A DNA stretch of 64,000 bases from Piliocolobus tephrosceles (taxonomy: Eukaryota; Chordata; Mammalia; Primates; Cercopithecidae): contig NC_045435.1 of the NCBI RefSeq assembly GCF_002776525.5, positions 127,021,079 through 127,085,078 of the forward strand, in the 5' to 3' direction. The notes beneath the pieces were generated by a model, which saw nothing but the letters and a program-made list of their open reading frames with translations, made no database searches and was not told the DNA's origin. The translations under genes were made by a program, and so were the position numbers. Shown piece by piece: positions 23,289-36,560 of the stretch (position 1 is the first letter of the stretch; each line of letters opens with the position of its first letter).

Positions 23289-24466
23289 GGTAGTTTTCAA
23301 GAAAGCTTCTTTCCAGTGTTTGTCTGAGGCTATTACTCTTTTCACCATCAGCATCAACATGCTCACGAATATCACTTGGTACCTGTTTCTCGAAAAGGGT
23401 TTCCCTGAAAATGTATTAGAAGAGCAGTATAACATTGTGACTGAAATGCACACATCACAAAGCAGTTCTTCGGAAAGCTTCTCTCCAGTTTCTGTCCGAA
23501 CATACTTGGTTTTTCACCGTCAGCCTCAATGTGCTCCAGAATATCCCATCACATGCTAAACAGACACAGGGATGGAAAACTATTCAATGAAAAGAGGCTT
23601 CTCTGAGTGAGAGGAATTAAGATGACACAGAGCAGTTTCACAGAAAGCTTCCTTCTGGATATTACCTGAGGGTAATTCTTTCTCCATATTCTAAGTATCG
23701 TTCCCAAATGTCCTTCCTCAGATTCCACAAAAACAGTGATTTCAAGCTTCTCAATCCAAAGAATGGTTTAACTCTAGAGACGAATACACACATCGCAAAG
23801 CAGTTGCTCAGAACGTTTCTCTGCAGGTTTCATCAGAAGACGTTTCTTCACTCACCACATGCCTCTGGGCGTGACTAAATATCCCTTCCCAGATTCTTGA
23901 AAGACAGAGTTTCGAAACTGGGCAACATAGAGTAAGCATTAACTCTATGAAGTGAATTCACATATCAGAGAGCAGATTCGTGGAACGCTTCCTCCTCGAT
24001 TTTGTTTCAGTATATTTCACTATTCGCCATAGTCCTCAATGCGTTCCGATATATCACTTTTTCGGTTTCACAGGAACAGAGTTCAAACACTGCCTTGTGA
24101 GAAAAGAGGTATAACTCCCTGAGTGGAATGCATACATCAAAAAGTAGTTTCTCAGAAACCTTCCATCCAGCTTTTATCTGAAGATATCTCCTCTTTCACC
24201 GTAGGCCTGAATGTGCTCCCGAATGTCCCTTAACGGATCTGTGCATGACGGAGTTTCAAAACTTCATAATATAATTAAAGTTTTTACTATGCGAGATGAA
24301 TAAATATATCTAACACAAAGCAGTTTCACAGAAATTTTCTTTCCAGTTTTTGTCTGAGGATATTTTTTTTTTCTCCATAGTCATCGCTATACTCCCGAAT
24401 ATCTCTTGATAGCTTTTTCTCCAAAAGGGATTCCGGAATCTTTTAGAAGAAGAAAGGTATATTTCT
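23289..24466 (-). repeat. Alpha-satellite, antisense, M7 to M13 start between ERV copy 2 and L1 copy 2
   Basis: The rest of M7, then M6-M1 and the beginning of M13. The ERV-L1 distance (1,178 bp) equals that of copy 1 (1,179 bp), which shows that the whole block was duplicated in inverted orientation. Confidence 0.92.
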
Positions 24467-25377
24467 TCTTTTTTTTATTACTATACTTTAAGTTCTAGGG
24501 TACATGTGCACAATGTGCAGGTTTGTTACATATGGATACCTGTGCCACGTTCTTGTGCTGCACCCATCAAGTCGACAGCACCCATCAATTTGTCATTTAT
24601 ATCAGGCATAACTCCCAATGCTTGCCTCCCCCCACCCCCTCCCCATGAGAGACCCCGATGTGTGATGTTCCCCTTCTCAAGTCCAAGTGATCTCATTGTT
24701 CAGTTCCCACCTATGGGTGAGAACATGCGGTGATTGGTTTTTTGTTCTTGTGATAGTTTGCTAAGAATGATGGAACCCAGCTGCATCCAGACACTACAAA
24801 GGATGCAAACTCGTCCTTTTTATCGCTGCATAGTATTCCATGGTGTATATGTGCCACATTTTCTTAATCCAGTCTGTCACTGATGGACATTTGGGTTGAT
24901 TCCAAGTCTTTGCTATTGTGAATAGTGCCACAATAAACATACATGTGCATGTGTCTTTATAGCAGCATGATTTAGAACAAAGCTGGAGGAATCACGATAC
25001 CTGACATCAAAGTATACTACAAGGCTACAGTAACCAAAACAGCGTGGTACTGGTATCAAAACAGAGACATACAAATGGAACAGAACGCAGTCCTCAGAAA
25101 TAGTACTACACATCTGCAGCCATCTGATCTTTGACAAACATGAGAGAAACAAGAAATGGGGAAAGGATTCCCTATTTAATAAATGGTGCTGGAAATATTG
25201 CCTAGCCAGAAGTAGAAAGCTGCAAATGGATCCTTTCCTTACTCTTTATACAAAAATTAATTCAAGATGGATTAGACACTTAAATGTTGGACCTAATACC
25301 ATAAAAACCCTAGAAGAAAACCTAGGTAGTACCATTCAGGACATAGGCATGGGAAAGGACTTCATGTCTAAAACACC
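24467..25377 (-). mobile_element. L1: LINE-1 3' fragment with 5' inversion (copy 2 of 3)
   Basis: Same element as 9,654-10,566 in reverse: a poly-T start, antisense 3'UTR and ORF2 C-terminus to about 24,973, then inverted ORF2 sequence in plus orientation. The inversion junction has the same words (CATGATTT|AGAACAAAG). A perfect 19-bp target duplication AGAAGAAAGGTATATTTCT flanks it at 24,448-24,466 and 25,378-25,396. Defective fragment. Confidence 0.94.
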
Positions 25378-27547
25378 AGAAGAAAGGTATATTTCTGTGA
25401 GTGGAATGCACACGTCACAAAGCAGCTCCTCAGAAAGCTTCTCTCCAGTTTCTATCTGAAGACGTTTCCTTTCATATTGTAAGCCTCAAAGCCCTGCAGA
25501 GTATCCCTTCACAGACCAAGCAAAAACAGTGTTATGCTACAGCTCAATGAAAAGAGAAGCTTAACTGTGTGAGCAGATTCACGTGACACAGACCAGTTTG
25601 ACGGAAACCTTCCTTCTGACTTCTCTCTGAGGCTATTTCTTTTTCAGGATATTCTAAAGTGCATTTCCAAATATCCTTTCTCAGATTCCACAGAAACAGT
25701 GATTTCAAACTGCTCAATCCAAAGAATGATTTCATGCTATCAGATGAATAGAAACATCACCAAAGTGTTGCATAGAAAGCTTATCTTTGATTTTCGATGG
25801 AAGACATTTCCTTGCCTCACACAGATCTCCGGTCGCCACTTACTAACGCTTCACAGAGCACAAAAAGACCAACTTTGAAACTGGAAAATGTAGAGTAAGA
25901 TTTAACACTGTGAAAAGACTGGACATGTGAGAGAGCACTTTCTTCGGGTGCTTCTTTCTGTTTTTTATTGGACGACATTTCACTTTTTGCCATAGTCTTC
26001 AATGTGCTCTGAATATCACTCTTTTGGTTTTACAGGAACAGTGTTCAAACTGTGCCTTATGGGAAGAAAGTTGTAACTCCTCGAATGGAATGCACACATC
26101 ACCAAGCATTTTCTCAGAAAGCTTCTCCCCAGTTTTATCTGACTATACTTCCTATTTTACATAGGCCCGATTGTGATCCCAAATATCCCTTTGCGGATCC
26201 ATCCATGAGGGAGTTTCCAAGTTGCAAAATATAAGAAAGCTTCATCTATATGAGATGAATAAACATAGCAAAAAGATACACAGAAAGCTTCTATCCAGTT
26301 TTTACTTGAAGATATTTCTGTTTTCACCAGAGTCCAGAATGTGCTCTCAAAGGTCCCTTCGTGGATCCGTCCATGACAGTTTCCAAGCTGCGTAATATAA
26401 AGAAAGTTTTATGTATGTGACATGATTACACATATCCAGAGTAATTTCTTTCCAGTTGTTGTTTGAGGCTATTTCCGTTTTCACCATTGGCATCAACATC
26501 CTCCTGAATATCACTTGGTATCTGTTTCTCCACAATGGTTTCCCCAACGCTGTATGAGTAAAGAGATATAACACTGTGACTGGAATGCACACCTCACAAA
26601 GCAGTTCCTCAGAAATCTTCTCTCCAGTTTCGGTCTGAATACACTGCCTTTTTCACCGTAAGCCTCAAAGTGCTCCCGAACATCCCATCACATGCAAAAT
26701 ATACACAGCATTAGAAAACTGTTCAATGATATTAGAGGCTTAACTGTGCGAGAGGAATTAAGACAACACAGAGCAGTTTCACAGAAAGCTTCCTACTGGA
26801 TTTTTCCTGAGGATATTGCTTTCTCTATATTCTAAGGATCGCTCCCAAATATACTTGCTCAGACTCCACAAAAACCGCGATATCAAGCTGCTCCATCAAC
26901 AGAACAGTTTAACTGGATGAGACAAATATACAGATCACAAAGAAGTTGCTCAGAAAGTTTCTCTGCAGGTTTCATCAGAAGACATTTCCTCACTCACCAC
27001 AAGCCTCTGGGCGTCACTATGTATCCCTTCACAGATTCTTTAAAGACAGTGTTTTGAAAATGGGAAACAAAGAGTAAACATTAACGCTGTGAACAGAATG
27101 AACATATCAGAGAGCAGATTCTTGAAACGCTTCTTCCTCGATTTTATTTTGGTATATTTCACTATTCGCCTCAATGCATTCCGAAATATCTCTTTTTTGG
27201 TTTCACGGGAACAATGCTCCAACTCTGCCTTGTGAGAAAAGTGGTACAACTCCCTGAGTGGAATGCATACATCACAAAGTAGTTTCTCAGAAACTTCTAT
27301 CCAGTTTTTATCTGAAGATATCTCCCCTTTCACCATAGGCCTGAATGTTCTCCCGAATATCCCTTCGCGGATCCATGCATGACGGAGTTTCCAAACTGCA
27401 TAATATAAGAAAAATTTTAACTATGCATTATGAATAAATATATCTAACACAAAGCAGTTTCACAGAAATATTCTTTCCAGTTTTTCTCTGACGTTATTTC
27501 ATTTTTCACCATAGCCCTCCCTCTACTCCCTAATGTCTCTTGGTAGC
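25378..27547 (-). repeat. Alpha-satellite 13-mer HOR copy, antisense
   Basis: M13 resumes after the L1 and all monomers to M1 follow in order. M7 and M3 have short internal deletions (at about 26,440 and 27,167). The spacing to the next M13 marker (27,591) is about 2,204 bp. Confidence 0.9.
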
Positions 27548-29773
27548 TTTTTCTCCAAAAGGGATTCCAGAATCCTATATGAGAAGAAAGGTATATTTCT
27601 GTGAGTGGAACGCACATGTCACAAAGCAGCTCCCCAAAATGCTTCTCTCAAGTTTCTATTTCAAGACGTTTCCTTTCTCACCATAAGTCTCAAAGGGTTC
27701 GAGAATAACCCTTTGCAGTCTAAACAAAAACAGTGTTATAATATTGCTCTATGAAAAGAGGTTAACTGCTTGAGCAGAATTCACGTGACACAGAGCAGAT
27801 TCACAGAAATCTTCCTTCTGGTTTTCTCCAAGGTTACTCCTTTTTCAGGATATTCTAAAGAGCGTTTCCAGATGTCATTTCTCAGATGCCACAGAAACAG
27901 TGATTTCAAACTGCTCAATCCAAAGAATCTTATACCGCTATGAGATGAATACAAACATCACAAAAGAGTTGCACAGAAAGATTATCTCTGAATTTTGATG
28001 GAAGTAATTTCCTTACTCAACACACGATTCCGATTGCCACTTACTATCCCTTCACAGGAACCTCAATGACAAACTTTCACTGAGGAATGTAGAGGAAGCT
28101 TTAAACCTGTGAAAAGAATGGACATGTCAGACAGCAGATTCTTCGAGTGCTTCTTTCTGTTTTTCATTGGATGACATTTGACTTTTGGCTGTAGTCTTCA
28201 CTGTGCTCCGAATATCACTCTTTTGGTTTTACAGGAACAGAGTTCAAACTGTGCCTTAAGAGGAGAAAGTTATGGGTTATGGCTCCCTGAGTGGAATGCA
28301 CATATCACCAAGCAGTTTCTCAGAAAGCTACTCTCCATTTTTTATCTTACTATATCACCTATTTCACCATAGGCCCAAATGTGATTGCAAATATCCCATC
28401 GCGGATCCATCCACGAGGGAGTTTCCAAGCTGTGTAATGTAAAGAAAGCTTCAGCTATGTGAGATGATTAAACATAGCAAAAAGCAGAATTACAGAAAGC
28501 TTCTTTCCAGTTTTTTTCTGAAGATTTTTACATTTTGACCATAGTCCTGATTGTGCTCTCGATGGTCCCTTCATGGATCCGTCCCTGACAGTTTCCAAGC
28601 TGCTTAATGTAAAGAAATATTTATCTATGTGGGATAAATACACATATCACAGAGAAGTTTCCTAGAATGCTTCTTTCCAATTTTTATCTGATGCTATTTT
28701 CCTTTTCACCATCGGCATCAACATGCTCTCGAATATCACTTGGTACCTGTTCCTACAGAAGGGTTTCACCGACGCTGTATGACAAGGGAGGTATAACATT
28801 TTGAGTGAAATGCACCTGTCACAAAGCAGGTCCTCGGAAAGCTTCTCTCCAGTTCCGTTCTGAACATATTTCCTATTTCACCATAAGCTTCAAATGCTGC
28901 CGAATATGCCATCACACTCTAAACATACACAGGGTTAGAAAACTGATCAATGGAAAGAGCAGCTGAAATGATTGAAGGAATTAAGACGACACAAAGCAGT
29001 TTCACAGAAAGCTTTCTTCTAGATTTCACCTGAGTCTATTTCTTTCTCCATATTCTCAGGATCGTTCACAAATTTCCTTTCGTGGATGCCACAAAAATAG
29101 TGACTTCAAGCTCCTCAATCTAAAGAATAGTTTATCTCCTTGAGACGAATACACACATTGAAAGCAATTGCTCAGAAAGATTCTCTGCAGGTTTCATTGG
29201 AAGACGTTTCCTCACACACCACAAGTCTCTGGGCATCAATAAATATCCCTTCACAGATTCTTCAAAGACAGAGTTTCGAAACTGGGCAACATAGAGTAAG
29301 CATTAACACTGTAAAGTGAATACACATATCAGAGAGCAGATTCCTGGAACGTTTCTTCCTCAATTTTATTTCAGTATATTTCACTATTTGCCATAGTCCT
29401 CAATGTGTTCCTAAATATCTCTTTTCCGGTTTCACAGGAAAAGTGTGTAAACACCGCCTTGTGAGAAAAGAGGTATAAATCCCTGAGTGGAATGCAAGCA
29501 TCACAAAGAAGTTTCTGAGAAAGCTTCTATCCATTTTTTATCTGAAGATATCTCCTCTGTCATCGTAGGCCTGAATGTGCTCCCGAATGTTCCTTCGTGA
29601 ACCTGTGCACGACGGAGTTTCCAAACTGCTTAATATAATTAAAGTTTTAACTATGCGAGATGAATAAATATATCTAACAAAAAGTAGTTTCACAGAAATC
29701 TGCTCAAGTTTTTGTCTGAAGATATTTCCTGTTTCCACGTAGTCGTCGCTATACTCCCGAGTATCTCTTCATA
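27548..29773 (-). repeat. Alpha-satellite 13-mer HOR copy, antisense, complete
   Basis: M13 to M1 in order, with M13 markers at 27,591 and 29,819 (2,228 bp). No insertion. Confidence 0.92.
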
Positions 29774-31999
29774 GCTTTTTCTCCAAAAGGGATTCCAAAT
29801 CCTCTAGCAATAGAAAGGTATACTTCTGTGAGTGAAATGCACACATAACAAAGCAGCTCCTCAGAAAGCTTCTCTCCAGTTTCTATCTGAAGACGATTTC
29901 TTTCTCACCGTAAGCCTCAAAGCCCTCCAGAATATGTCTTCGTAAACTAATCAAAAACAGTGTTATGATACAGCTCAATGAAAAGAGAAGCTTAACTGTG
30001 TGAGCGGAATTCACGTGACAGAGAGTAGTTTCACAGAAAGTTTCCTTTTGGTTTCTCTCTGAGGTTTTTTGTTTTTCAGGATATTCCAAAGAGCGTTTCC
30101 AAATGTCATTTCTCAGATTCCACAGAAACAGTGATTTCAAGCTGCTCAATCCAAAGAATGATTTAGCTCTATGAGGTGAATACAAATATCAGGAAAGAGT
30201 TGCGCAGAATGCTTCTCTCCGATTTTCGATGAAAGACATTTCCTTGCCTCACACAGGCCTCAGGTTGCCACTTAGTATCCCTTCGCAGAACCCTGAAAGA
30301 CCGACTTTCAAACTGGGAAATGCAGAGTAAGCTTTAATCCTGTGAAAAGAATGGACATGTCAGAGAGTAGTTTCTTCGAGAGCTTCTTTATGTTTTTTAT
30401 TGGATGACATTTCACTTTTTGCCATTGTCTTCAAAGTGCTCTGAATATCACTCTTTTGGTTTTACAGGAACAGTGTTCAAACTGTGTCTTATGAGAAGAA
30501 AGTTATAACTTCCTGAGTGGAATGCGCACATCACCCAGCTGTTTCTCAGAAAGCTACTCTCCAGTTTCTATCTGACTATATTTCCTATTTCACCACAGGT
30601 ATGAATGTGATCCCAAATATTCCTTCGCGGATCCATCCATGATGGAGTTTCCAAGCTACGTTATTTAAAAAAAGCTTCATCTATGTGAGATGAATAAACA
30701 TAGCAAAAAGCAGATTCACAGAAAGCTTCTTTCCAGTTTTTATCTTAAGATATTTCCTTTTTCACCATTGCCCAGAATGTGCTCAGGAAGGTCCCTTCGT
30801 GGATCCGTCCAAGACATTCTCCAAGCTGCGTAATGTAAAGAAAGCTTTATCTATGTGAGATGATTACACATATTACAGAGCAGTTTCCTAGAAAACTCTC
30901 CAGTTTATATCTGAGGCTATTTCCTTTTCACCATCGGAATCAACTTGCTCCCGAATATCACTTGGTACCTGTTTCTCGAAAAGGGTTTCATGATGCTGTA
31001 TGAGAAAAGAGGTATAACACTGTGACTGGAAGACACGTCACAAAGCAGTTCCTTGTAAAGCTTCTCTCCAGTTTCAGTGTGAACATATTTCCTCTTTCAC
31101 CATTAGCCTCAAAGTACTCCTGAATATCCCATCACACACTAAACATACACAGGGCTAGAATACTGCTTAATGAAAAGAGAGGCTTAACTGAGTGAGAGGA
31201 ATTAAGACAACACAGAGCAGTTTCAAAGAAAGCTTCCTTCTGGATTTTACCTGAGGATATTTCTTTCTCAATATTCTATGGATCGTTCCCAAGTGTCCTT
31301 CCTCAGATTCCTCTAAAACAGTGATTTCATGCTGCTCAATAAAAAGAAAGGTTTACCACTAAGAGACGACTACAGACATCACAAAGCAGTTACTCAGAAC
31401 TTTTCTTTGTAGGTTTCATTGGAAGGCATTTCCTCGCTCACCACAAGCCTCCGGGGGTCACTAAATATCCCTTCACAGATTCTTCAAAGACAGAGAGTTT
31501 CGAAACTGGGCAAAGTAGAGTAAGCATTAACTCTGTGAAGTGAATGCACATATCTGAGAGCAGATTCTTGGAAAGCTTCTTCCTCGATTTTATTTTAGTA
31601 CATTTCACTCTTCACCATAGTCCTCAAAGCTTTCCGAAATATCACTTTTTCGATTTCAGAAAAATAGTGTTCAAACACATTCTTGTGATAAAAGAGGCAA
31701 AACTCCCTGAGTGGAATGCATACATCACAAAGTAGTTTCTTGGAAAGCTTCTATCCGGTTTTTACCTGAAGATATTCCCTCTTTCACTGTAGGCCTGAAT
31801 GTGCTCTCGAAAGTCCCTACACAGATCTGTGCATGACAACATTTCCAAACTGCATGATATAATTAAAGTTTTAACTATGCGAGATGAATAAGTATATCTA
31901 ATACCGAGAGTATCACAGAAATCTTCTCTCCAGTTTTTGTCTGAGGATATTTCCTTTTTCACCATAGTTGTTGCTATACTCTCGAATATCTCTTGGTAG
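29774..31999 (-). repeat. Alpha-satellite 13-mer HOR copy, antisense, complete
   Basis: M13 to M1 in order; marker spacing 29,819 to 32,044 (2,225 bp). M7 has a short deletion near 30,895. Confidence 0.92.
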
Positions 32000-32874
32000 C
32001 TTTTTCTCTAAACAGGATTCCGGAATCCTCTAGGAGAAGAAAGGTATATTTCTGTCAGTGGAATGCGCACGTCACAAAGCAGCTATTCAGAAAGCTTCTC
32101 TTCAGTTTCTATTTAAAGATATTTTCTTTCTCAACGTAAGACTCAAAGCCCTCCAGAATATCCCTTCACCGACGAAACAAAAACAGTGTTATGAGAAAAG
32201 AAAAGAGAAGCTTAACTGTGTGAACGGAATTCATGTGACACAGAGCAGTTTCACAGAAACATTCTTCCGGTTTCTCTGTGAGGTTATTTGTTTGTCAGGA
32301 TATTCTAAGGAGGATTTTCAAATGTCCTTTCTCAGAGTCCAGAGAAACACTGATTTCAAACTGCTCAGTCCAAAGAATGATGTAACTCTATTAGATGAAT
32401 ACAAACATTTCAAAAGTCTTGTGCAGAAGGCTTCTTTCCAATTTTCGATGGAAGACATTTCCTTGCTCGACACAGGCCCCTGGTTGCCACTTACTCTCCC
32501 TTTGCAGAAACCTCAAAGACCAATATCGGTCTTTCTGAGATGTACATTGAAAGAGGAGATATCTTCAGATAAAAACTGGATAGAAGCTTTCTGAGAAGCT
32601 ACTTTGTGATGTACATCTCTTTCCTCCTTGATTTTATTTTAGAAGATATCTCCTCTTTCACCATAGGCCTAAAAGTGCTCCCGAATGTCCCTTCGCAGAT
32701 CTGTGAATGACTGAGTTTCCAAACTGCGTAATATAATTAAAGATTCAACCATGTGAGACGAATAAATATATCTAACACAAAGCAGTTTCACAGAAATCTT
32801 CTTTCCATTTTTTGTCTGAGGATATTTTCTTGTACACCATAGTCATCACTATACTCCCGAACATCTCTTGGTAG
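32000..32874 (-). repeat. Alpha-satellite HOR copy, antisense, truncated with foldback rearrangement
   Basis: Only M13, M12, M11 and part of M10 are present, then a small sense-orientation segment (about 32,528-32,612), a short antisense M3 piece, and M2-M1. Length is 876 bp between M13 markers. See the separate entry for the foldback. Confidence 0.88.
32512..32660. repeat. Foldback structure: small inverted satellite segment
   Basis: Antisense M10 reads '..CTCAAAGACC', then AATATC, then GGTCTTTCTGAG (sense M10), a 7-bp-arm hairpin (AAAGACC/GGTCTTT). A sense M2 piece follows, from GAAAGAGGAGATATCTTC to CTACTTTGTGATGTA. A 25-30 bp antisense M3 scrap comes next, then antisense M2 from AGAAGATATCTCCTCTTTC. 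The two M2 pieces form a second inverted repeat with a loop of about 75 bp. Confidence 0.85.
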
Positions 32875-34969
32875 CTTTTTCTCCAAAAGGGATTAAGGAA
32901 TCCTCTAGGAGAAGAAAGGTATATTTCTGTGAGTGGAATGCACATGTCACAAAGCAGCCCCTCAGAAAGCTTCTCTCCACTTTCTATCGGAAGACGTTTC
33001 CTTTCTCACCATAAGCGTCAAAGCCCTCCAGAATATCCATTCACACACTAAACAAAAACAGTGTTATTATACAGCTCAATGAAAAGAGAAGCTTAACTGT
33101 GTGAGCAGAATTCACGTGACACAGAGCAGTTTCACAGAAAATTTCCTTCTGGTTTCCATCTGAGGTTATTTCTTTTTCAGAATATTCTAAACAGCATTTC
33201 CAAATGTCCTTTCTCAGATTCCACGGACACAGTGATTTCAAATTGCTCAATCTTAAGAATGATTTAACGCTATGAGATAAAGGCAAACATCACAAAAGAG
33301 TTGCGCAGAAATCTTCTCTCCGATTTTCGATTTATGACAATTCCTTGCTTCACACAGGCCTAGGATGCCACATGGTATCTTTTCGCACAAACCTCAAAGA
33401 ATGACTTTCAAACTGGAAAATGTAGAGTAAGCTTTAACCCTGTGAAAAGAATGGACATGTCTGAGAACAGTTTCTCTGAGGGCTTCTTTCTGGTTTTTAT
33501 TAGATGACATTTAATTTTTGCCATAGTCTTCAATGTGCTCCAAATGTCACTCTTTTTGTTTCAGAGGAACAGTGTTCAAACTGTATCTTATGAGAAGAAA
33601 GTTATAACACCCTGAGTGTAATGCACACATAACCAAGCAGTTTCTCAGAAAGCTTCTCTCCAGTTTTTCTCTGAGTATATTTCCTATTTCACCATAGGCC
33701 CGAATGTGATCCCAAATACCCCTTCCCGTATCCATCCACGAGGGAGTTTCCAAGCTGTGTAATGTAAAGAAAGCTTCATCTCTGTGAGAGGAATAAACAT
33801 AGCAAAAAGCGTATTCACAGAAAGCTTCTTTCCACTTTTTATCTGAAGATATTTTCTTTGTCACCATAGTCCAGAATGTGCTCCTGAAGGTCCCTTCCTG
33901 GATCCATGCATGACACTTTCCAAGCTGCGTAATGTAGAGAAAGCTTTGTCTATGTGAGATCATTACACATATCATAGAGTATTTTCCTAGAAAGCTTCTT
34001 TCCAATTTTTGTCTGAGGTTATTTCCCTATTCACCATCGGCATCAACATTCTCCCGAAAGTCACCTTGTACCTGTTTCTCCAAAAGGGTTTCCCGGAGGC
34101 TGTATGAGAAGACAGGTATAACAATGTGACTGGAATGCACAGGTCACAAAGGAGTTTCTCGAAAGCTTCTCTCCCGTTTCGGTTGGAACATGTTTCCTTT
34201 TTCACCGTTAGCCTCAAAGTGCTCTCGAATATCCCATCACACGTTAAACATAAGCAGGGCTAGAAAACCGGGCAATGAAATGAGAGGCTTAACTGAGTGA
34301 GAGGAATTAAGATGAAACAGAGTAGTTTCACAGAAAGCTTCCTTCTGGATATTACGTGAGGATATTTCTTTCTCCATATTCTAAGGATCATTCCCAAATG
34401 TTCTTCCTCAGATTCCACAAAAACAGTGATTTCAAGCTGCTCAATACAAAGAATGGTTTAAATTTAGGCGACGAATACACACATCACAAAGCAGTTGCTC
34501 AGAACATTTCTCTGCAGGTTTCATCGGAAGACTTTTCCTCACTCACCACAAGCCTCCGGGCGTCTCTAAATATACCTTCCCAGATTCTTCAAAGAAAGAG
34601 TTTCAAAACTGGGCAACATAAAGTAAGCATTAACTGTGTGAAGTGAATGCACATATCAGAGAGCCGATTCTTGGAACGCTTCTTCCTCGATTTTATTTCA
34701 GTATATTTGACTACTTGCCTTAGTTTTCAAGGCATTCCGAAATATCACTTTTTCAGTTTCACTGGAACAGTGTTCAAATACTGCCTTGTGAGAAAAGAGG
34801 TATAACTCCCTTAGTGTAATGCATTCATCACACAGTAGATTCCTTTTTCACCCTAGTCTTGCATGTGCTCTCAAAGGTCCCTTCGTGGATCTTTCCAGGA
34901 CTGTTTCCAGGCTGCATAATGCAAAGAAAGCTTTATCTATGTGAGATGATTACACATACCACTGAGTAA
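32875..34969 (-). repeat. Alpha-satellite, antisense, M13 to M2 then M8-M7 up to solo LTR
   Basis: M13 to M2 are in order to about 34,847. M2 then jumps into M8 ('CACACAGTAG|ATTCCTTTTTCACCCTAG'). M8 and part of M7 lead to the LTR. The M7/M8 variants (CAGGCTGCATAATG, CCTAGTCTTG) are those next to ERV copies 1 and 2. Confidence 0.87.
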
Positions 34970-35434
34970 TGTTTGGACGAACGGAGACAAGATGGCGCAT
35001 TTCCGGGTTCTTCATCACCAACTCTTCTTGTGTGCGCAAAAATGCAGCTGGTGCCCTGGAAGGTGCAGACCAAGCAGGCATGCGCCAGGTGATGTCAATC
35101 TGAAGAGACCAAGATTTACCTGGTGGTAACTGTGGAGCCTTCCCACCCCCGACACGCCCGTGACACGCCTATTGCCCTTCCACTCCTAGAAAAGCCGCTC
35201 CCAGCAGGCACGCCGCATGGGCTTCCTCAGCCCCTACTCTTGTCGGGAATGCATTAGGAACTCCACCTGTGCGAATCTCTTGGCCTCCTCTGCTGGAGGC
35301 TGACAGACTTCACCTTACACACCTTTTTAAATGGAGCTAGATGACCAAAGAGTAAATTTGCAGTATTGCTTTTAGGCTTGCCTACTCACTGGTTCTTTTG
35401 TGCTCACCCTGGTCGTTCTTAGGAAAACAAATAA
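34970..35434 (+). mobile_element. Solo LTR of the same ERV insertion (copy 3)
   Basis: A single 465-bp LTR starting TGTTTGGACGAACGG, flanked by AGTA(A) at 34,965-34,969 and AGTAG at 35,435-35,439. These are the same target bases in the same M7 position as the two proviral copies. The polyadenylation signal is mutated to AGTAAA. It is best explained by LTR-LTR recombination in one duplicate of the provirus. Confidence 0.9.
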
Positions 35435-36560
35435 AGTAGTATCCTAGAAAGCTTCTTTCCAGTTTTTGTCTGAGGCAATTTCCCTTTTCACCATCGGCAT
35501 CAACATGCTCTTGAATATCACTTGGTACCTGTTCCTCCAAAAGGGTTGCAGTGACGCTGGATGAGAAGGGAGGTATAACACTGTGAGTGAAATGAACATG
35601 TCACAAGGCACTTCCACAGAAAGCTTCTCTCCAGTTTCGTTCTGAACATATTTCCTATTTCACTGTAAGCTTCAAAGTGCTCCAATTATGCTATCACACG
35701 CTAAACCTACACAGGGTTAGAAAACTGATCAATGGAAAGAGAGGCTGAACTGAATGAGAGGCATTAAGGGGACACAAAGAAGTTTCACAAAAAGCTTCCT
35801 TCTGGATTTTACCTGAGGATATTTCTTTCTCCATATTCTAAGGATCATTCACAAATATCCTTTGGCAGATTCCACAAAAACAGTGATTTCAAGGTGCTCC
35901 ATCCAAAGAAAGGTTTAACTCCTTTAGAAGAATACACACATCAAAAGCAGTTGCTCAGAAAGATTCTCTGCAGATTTCATCGGAAGATGTTTCCTCCCTC
36001 ACCACAAGCCTCCGGGCGTCACTAAATATCCCTTCACAGATTCTTCAAAGACAGAGTATTGAAACTGGGCAAAATAAGGTAAGCATTAACTCTGTGAAGT
36101 GAATGCACATAGAAGAGAGCAGATTCTTGGAACGCTTCTTCCTCGATTATATTTCAGTATATTGCACTATTTGCCATAGTCCTAAAGGTGTTCCAAAATA
36201 TCACATTTTCGGTTTCAGAAGAAAAGTGTTCACACACTGCCTTGTGAGAAAAGAGGTATAACTCTCTGAGTGGAATGCATACATCACAAAGTAGTTTCTC
36301 AGAAAGCTTCTATCCAGTTTTTATCTGAAGATATCTCCACGTTCACCATTGGCTTGAATGTGCTCCCGAATGTCCGTTTGTGGATCTGTGTATGACAGAG
36401 TTTCCAAACTGCATAATATAATTAAGGTTTTAACTATGTGAGACAAATAAATATATCTAACACAAAGCAGTTTCACAGAAATCTTCTTTCCAGTTTTTTT
36501 CTGAGGATATTTCCTTTTTCACCATAGTCGTCACCATACTCCCAAATATCTCTTGGTAGC
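35435..36560 (-). repeat. Alpha-satellite, antisense, M7 to M1 after solo LTR
   Basis: M7-M1 are in order up to the M13 border near 36,560. The next M13 marker (36,604), where the three L1 copies sit in other blocks, is uninterrupted here. Confidence 0.9.
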
